Part shown: positions 60,189 to 64,000 of the stretch, one piece after another
Numbering within the stretch: position 1 is the first letter of the stretch
Layout: the number at the start of each line of letters is the position of its first letter
NCBI RefSeq assembly: GCF_009707955.1
Contig: NZ_WMDQ01000006.1
Location: forward strand, 1 to 64,000
Length of the DNA stretch: 64,000 nucleotides
Source: Flavobacterium sp. LC2016-13
GTDB taxonomy: Bacteria; Bacteroidota; Bacteroidia; Flavobacteriales; Flavobacteriaceae
Direction: 5' to 3'
The notes under the pieces: generated by a model
Databases searched by the model: none
What the model saw: the letters and a program-made list of their open reading frames with translations, nothing else
What the model was told of the DNA's origin: nothing
Program-made: the position numbers and the translations under genes

Positions 60189-62156
60189 CTATTTATCTAA
60201 AACTTCAAAAGCCGAGTTCATACTTTTAAATTCAGGGACTATTTTTTTCATTTTGGCAACAATATCATCGTTATCATAGAAATCTGCAATTCCGATAAGT
60301 TCGTCGATTTCTGTATGCAAATTCTCGTATTCGTCTTGTATTTCCTGAGCAATCATAATTTTATTATGATAAGTTGGTAATGTTTTAGAAGTATCATTTA
60401 ATAACTCTTCATACAATTTTTCTCCAGGTCTTAGTCCAACGATTTTTATTTTAATTTCTTTATCAGGAATAAAACCAGCAAGTTTGATCATCTTTTTAGC
60501 TAAATCAATTATTTTAACGGGTTTACCCATGTCAAAAATATAAATTTCGCCTCCATTTCCCATTGCACCTGCTTCCAGAACTAATTGACAGGCTTCGGGT
60601 ATTGTCATAAAATAACGAATAATATCCTGATGCGTTATTGTTACCGGACCGCCTTCTGCAATTTGTTTGGTAAACAAAGGAACAACGGATCCATTTGAAC
60701 CTAAAACATTTCCAAATCGAGTTGTAATAAATTTTGTAGCATTTTCAACATTCTCTCTTTGGTTTTTCAAGAATAAAGACTGAACATATTTCTCTGCAAT
60801 TCGTTTACTGGCTCCCATAACATTACTAGGATTAACAGCTTTATCTGTTGAGACCATAACAAATTTCCTGACAAAATATTTACATGATAAATCAGCCAGA
60901 TTCTTTGTTCCTTTTATATTTGTTAAAATTGCTTGTGATGGATTCTCCTCCATCAACGGAACATGTTTGTATGCCGCAGCATGAAATACTACATGCGGAT
61001 TATGATTTTTAAAAACTTTATCTAATGCTTTTTTACTCTTTACGTCAGCTATTACAGCTACAATATTTGTTTGAGAATTCATGCTTAATGTTTCTAAGCA
61101 CAAATTATGTAAAGGAGTTTCTGCATGATCTAAGATAATAACCTTTTTAGGATTAAATCCTAGTACTTGTCTTGCTATCTCACTTCCTATTGATCCTGCA
61201 GCTCCAGTTATCAGAATCGTTTTGTCTTTTAATTGTTTTGAGATCGATTTACTATCCAAAACTATCGGTTTTCTTTCCAGTAAATCTTCAATTTGAATGT
61301 TCTTTACTTTTTGAGAAATTTCCTTTTGATTTTCCCAATCCGAAATCAATGGAACTGTATAAACTCTATAATTGAATTCTAAACATTGATCAACAATAAT
61401 TAATTGCTCATCTTTAGATAAACTTTTATCGGCTATAATTATACCTTCTGCAGCAACAGAACGCATTAAGGCAGGTAATTTTTTTCTTAAAATCAAAATC
61501 GGCAAATCCAACATTCTTTTGGATGCATTTTGATTATTCTTATCTACAAATCCGACTATTTTAAATCGGGAAGGAGTTTCAAACTTTAATGCATTCGCTA
61601 CTGATATAGCATTTGCGTCAGTTCCGTAAATTACTGTTCTAATTAGCTTTGTACTTGTTTTCTCAGAGAAATACAGTTCAAAAGTTTGTTTTACGATTAC
61701 ACGATATAAGAACAGTCCACAAAAGGATAAAACTAAATTTATAAATAGTGCTGTATTTAAAAAAGCTTTATGTCCTGCATATAATTCAAATACTAAATTA
61801 AAAAACAAGAAAAACACCAAAACTGACATTTGTGAGAATAACAGTTTTATAGCATCTATATAAGAAGAATGTCGAATAATTCCTGAATATGTTCTAAATA
61901 GCCAAAAGAAAAATACGTTTACAAAAATTAAAGTACAAACAAAAGAAAAATTATGTGATGTGATAATATATCCTAATGCTGTTCCTTCAAACAACATATA
62001 AGTAAATGTGAAAGAAAAAATAAGAACCATTACATCTATGGCAACAATAATCCACCTAGGTAAATAACTAAGGTTGTTTATATTAGCCCTTAAGTTCCTT
62101 GGTGAAAAAAAGTTATGAAATAAAGATCTTATTTTATTTGATTCTTCTGGATTCAA
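60189..62156 (-). CDS. FlaA1/CapD/PglF-type UDP-sugar 4,6-dehydratase, membrane-bound
   Basis: The 655-residue protein has four N-terminal membrane helices (about 35-150), a CoA-binding-like Rossmann domain (about 165-290) and the C-terminal SDR domain (about 310-620) with ILITGAAGSIGSEIARQ, IADVKSKKAL, VFHAAAYKHVPLMEENP and the catalytic segment STDKAVNPSNVMGASKR, where methionine replaces the usual tyrosine, as in FlaA1/PglF enzymes. It would convert UDP-GlcNAc to a 4-keto-6-deoxy sugar. The start codon is probably TTG (62156); the next ATG is about 38 codons in. The transcript ends at a terminator downstream. Confidence 0.9.
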   Translation of the reverse strand: MNPEESNKIRSLFHNFFSPRNLRANINNLSYLPRWIIVAIDVMVLIFSFTFTYMLFEGTALGYIITSHNFSFVCTLIFVNVFFFWLFRTYSGIIRHSSYIDAIKLLFSQMSVLVFFLFFNLVFELYAGHKAFLNTALFINLVLSFCGLFLYRVIVKQTFELYFSEKTSTKLIRTVIYGTDANAISVANALKFETPSRFKIVGFVDKNNQNASKRMLDLPILILRKKLPALMRSVAAEGIIIADKSLSKDEQLIIVDQCLEFNYRVYTVPLISDWENQKEISQKVKNIQIEDLLERKPIVLDSKSISKQLKDKTILITGAAGSIGSEIARQVLGFNPKKVIILDHAETPLHNLCLETLSMNSQTNIVAVIADVKSKKALDKVFKNHNPHVVFHAAAYKHVPLMEENPSQAILTNIKGTKNLADLSCKYFVRKFVMVSTDKAVNPSNVMGASKRIAEKYVQSLFLKNQRENVENATKFITTRFGNVLGSNGSVVPLFTKQIAEGGPVTITHQDIIRYFMTIPEACQLVLEAGAMGNGGEIYIFDMGKPVKIIDLAKKMIKLAGFIPDKEIKIKIVGLRPGEKLYEELLNDTSKTLPTYHNKIMIAQEIQDEYENLHTEIDELIGIADFYDNDDIVAKMKKIVPEFKSMNSAFEVLDK

Positions 62157-62195
62157 TTTTGGTTTAGTTTAGTTTTTGTAAACTTTGTATGATAA

Positions 62196-62203
62196 CAAAA
62201 ATA
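62196..62203 (-). promoter_or_regulatory. Promoter -7 element (TATTTTTG) for the dehydratase gene
   Basis: TATTTTTG on the minus strand matches TAnnTTTG, about 40 bases upstream of the proposed TTG start. It lies in the 87-base gap after rfbA, so the dehydratase gene could be expressed separately. Confidence 0.45.
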
Positions 62204-62243
62204 CAAATTAAAGTTTTTAAAAGGTTAGGTTATTAAGCTGAAT

Positions 62244-63128
62244 TTAAACTTTAACACCTTTTCTCTTTTGTTTCAAAAATTCTATTAAATAACCTCCGTA
62301 TCCTGATTTTACTAAAGGCAAAGCCAGTTCTTCAAGTTGAGCATCATTTATATATCCCTGTCTCCAGGCAATTTCTTCAATACAACCTACTTTTAATCCT
62401 TGTCTTTCTTCAAGTACCTGAACAAATTGACCGGCTTGCATTAAACTATTAAATGTTCCCGTATCCAACCAGGCTGTCCCTCTACTTAAAATACCAACCT
62501 TTAAAGCTTCTCTTTCCAGATATACTTTATTTACATCAGTAATTTCATATTCTCCTCTGGCACTTGGCTTAATATTTTTAGCAATTTCTACTACTGAATT
62601 ATCATAAAAATATAACCCTGGAACTGCAAAATTAGATTTTGGGTTTTCTGGTTTTTCTTCAATTGAAATAGCTTTTAAATTTTCATCAAATTCTACAACG
62701 CCATATCGCTCCGGATCTGATACATGATAAGCAAAAACTACACCACCATTCGGTTTAGTATTAGATTTTAAAAGTTCTTGCATGTTCGATCCAAAAAATA
62801 TATTATCTCCTAATATTAAAGCTACATCATCATTACCTATAAATTCTTCTCCAATTACAAAAGCTTGTGCCAAACCATTTGGAATAGCTTGCTCAGCATA
62901 ACTAAACTTACATCCTAAAGTTGATCCATCTCCTAATAATTTTTTGAAATTTGGTAAATCATGCGGAGTAGAAATAATCAATATTTCATTGATTCCTGAC
63001 ATCATCAAAGTCGACAATGGATAATAAATCATTGGTTTATCATAAACAGGCATCATTTGTTTACTCATTGCCAATGTTAATGGATGTAAACGAGTTCCTG
63101 AGCCTCCTGCTAGTATAATTCCTTTCAT
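62244..63128 (-). CDS. rfbA: Glucose-1-phosphate thymidylyltransferase
   Basis: It makes dTDP-glucose from dTTP and glucose 1-phosphate, the entry to dTDP-deoxysugars. The 294-residue protein begins [21 protein letters not shown] (nucleotide loop) and [20 protein letters not shown], then [30 protein letters not shown] and [14 protein letters not shown]. These are the RmlA motifs. It lies 76 bases after rfbD. rfbB and rfbC are not in the window. Confidence 0.95.
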   Translation of the reverse strand: MKGIILAGGSGTRLHPLTLAMSKQMMPVYDKPMIYYPLSTLMMSGINEILIISTPHDLPNFKKLLGDGSTLGCKFSYAEQAIPNGLAQAFVIGEEFIGNDDVALILGDNIFFGSNMQELLKSNTKPNGGVVFAYHVSDPERYGVVEFDENLKAISIEEKPENPKSNFAVPGLYFYDNSVVEIAKNIKPSARGEYEITDVNKVYLEREALKVGILSRGTAWLDTGTFNSLMQAGQFVQVLEERQGLKVGCIEEIAWRQGYINDAQLEELALPLVKSGYGGYLIEFLKQKRKGVKV

Positions 63129-63204
63129 ATATTTGATTTTAGATCTTAGATTTAGACTTTAAATTTCTCCTTTGGAAATCTTAAATTAAATCTTAAAATC
63201 ACCT

Positions 63205-64000
63205 CTATTTTATAAATATTTTTTTCAAACTCTCTTTATAACTTGGAATATTTAAGCTATAAACCTCTTTAATTTTTTTCTTATCTAATAATGAAAATTC
63301 TGGTCGTTTTGCCGGAGTTGGATAAGACGCAGATGGAATTCCGCCAACATTACAATTGTATTCTCCTAATTCTTTTATACTCAACGCAAATTCATACCAA
63401 CTTATTTCGCCTTCGTTTGAATAATTATAGATTCCCGGAACCCATTCAGAAGATTCTAAAATATCAATTATTGCCTGAGCTAAATCAGCGGCATAAGTTG
63501 GAGACCCAATTTGATCATTTACAACATTAATTGATTCTTTTTCCTGCATTAAACGTTGCATCGTTTTTACAAAATTGTTTCCAAATTTGCTGTAAACCCA
63601 AGAAGTTCTTATGATGATTGAGTTTGGATTTGCTTTTAAGCAAGAGATTTCTCCTGATCTTTTACTTTCACCGTATATATTTATAGGATTTGTCTCTGCA
63701 TCTTCATTTAAAGCAATAGAAGAAGATCCATCAAAAACATAATCTGTAGAAATGTGAATTAATTTTGCATTATTTTCAAAAGCATATTTTGCAATTAATT
63801 CAACAGCCAAATGATTTATTGTAAAAGCTAATTCTTTTTCTGTTTCAGCTTTATCAACTGCAGTGTATGCACCACAATTTAAAATTATATTAGGATTAAT
63901 TTCATTTAATTGAACTTTAAGCAACTCTAGATTATCGAGTGTGATTTTATTTCTGTCAGCAAAAATCCATTCATATTGTGGGTATTTTGAAGATAAAACT
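63205..64000 (-). CDS. rfbD: dTDP-4-dehydrorhamnose reductase, 5' end outside the window
   Basis: It reduces dTDP-4-keto-rhamnose to dTDP-rhamnose. The reading frame is open from the stop at 63205 to the right edge, reading YPQYEWIFADRNKITLDN just before the visible NCGAYTAVDKAE. The N-terminal NAD-binding glycine motif is beyond 64000. Visible motifs are STDYVFDG, YGESKRSGE (Y-x3-K), IIRTSWVYS and NDQIGSPTYAADLAQAI, typical of RmlD. Starting it at an internal TTG near 63924 would cut off the conserved N-terminus. Confidence 0.93.
   Translation of the reverse strand, partial: VLSSKYPQYEWIFADRNKITLDNLELLKVQLNEINPNIILNCGAYTAVDKAETEKELAFTINHLAVELIAKYAFENNAKLIHISTDYVFDGSSSIALNEDAETNPINIYGESKRSGEISCLKANPNSIIIRTSWVYSKFGNNFVKTMQRLMQEKESINVVNDQIGSPTYAADLAQAIIDILESSEWVPGIYNYSNEGEISWYEFALSIKELGEYNCNVGGIPSASYPTPAKRPEFSLLDKKKIKEVYSLNIPSYKESLKKIFIK

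Overview
The window comes from a low-GC Bacteroidota genome, most probably Flavobacterium or a close relative. The evidence is a set of Bacteroidota-type promoters (TAnnTTTG at about -7), a PorV-like outer-membrane protein of the type IX secretion class, protein sequences typical of Flavobacteriaceae, and many short palindromic repeats between genes. No rRNA, CRISPR array, prophage, insertion sequence or replication origin was seen. One tRNA-Thr gene is cut by the left edge and one rfbD gene by the right edge.

Positions 1-21,545 hold ordinary housekeeping genes in short operons on both strands. They are, in order: idi-queD/PTPS-bcp-manA (minus strand); the methionine sulfoxide reductase pair msrB-msrA; a secreted aminopeptidase P; a quinone-reductase-like MDR protein; an FAD-dependent dehydrogenase; recQ with two secreted hypothetical proteins; kdsD-tatC-AhpD-like-lptB; pssA with a membrane-anchored GH25 lysozyme; a PorV2-like protein; and a DUF4105 membrane protein. 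The gaps between these genes carry at least six kinds of short repeat, several with near-perfect inverted ends, and a few clear hairpin terminators.

Positions 21,550-64,000 hold one very long surface-polysaccharide locus. Every gene is on the minus strand, mostly overlapping or a few bases apart. Read in transcription order from the right edge it contains: dTDP-sugar genes (rfbD, rfbA) and a FlaA1/CapD-type membrane 4,6-dehydratase, closed by a terminator; the ABC exporter (wzm, wzt with a C-terminal glycan-recognition extension); an HTTM-DCC fusion protein, an acyltransferase, and an SDR/ATP-grasp/HAD cassette; a hexapeptide acyltransferase and a WecE-type sugar aminotransferase; a run of glycosyltransferases with a WbsX-like protein; a nonulosonic (sialic-type) acid cassette neuA-neuB-neuC; a GT11 fucosyltransferase-like protein and further transferases; an O-acylation module (acyltransferase 3, MBOAT and SGNH proteins); more glycosyltransferases; an O-antigen ligase/polymerase-like protein; and the phosphoglycosyltransferase that probably starts the glycan on undecaprenyl phosphate.

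Together these genes suggest a glycan started on a lipid carrier, built in the cytoplasm from deoxy-amino sugars, a nonulosonic acid and possibly fucose, modified with acyl groups, and exported by Wzm/Wzt. No Wzx flippase was seen. The least conventional parts are the HTTM-DCC fusion, the HAD/ATP-grasp/SDR cassette whose HAD member has DxAGT instead of DxDGT, the SGNH protein with serine at the usual catalytic aspartate position, a double-domain glycosyltransferase with a degenerate first half, and a RecQ without zinc-binding cysteines. Domain calls come from reading the sequence, not from database searches.
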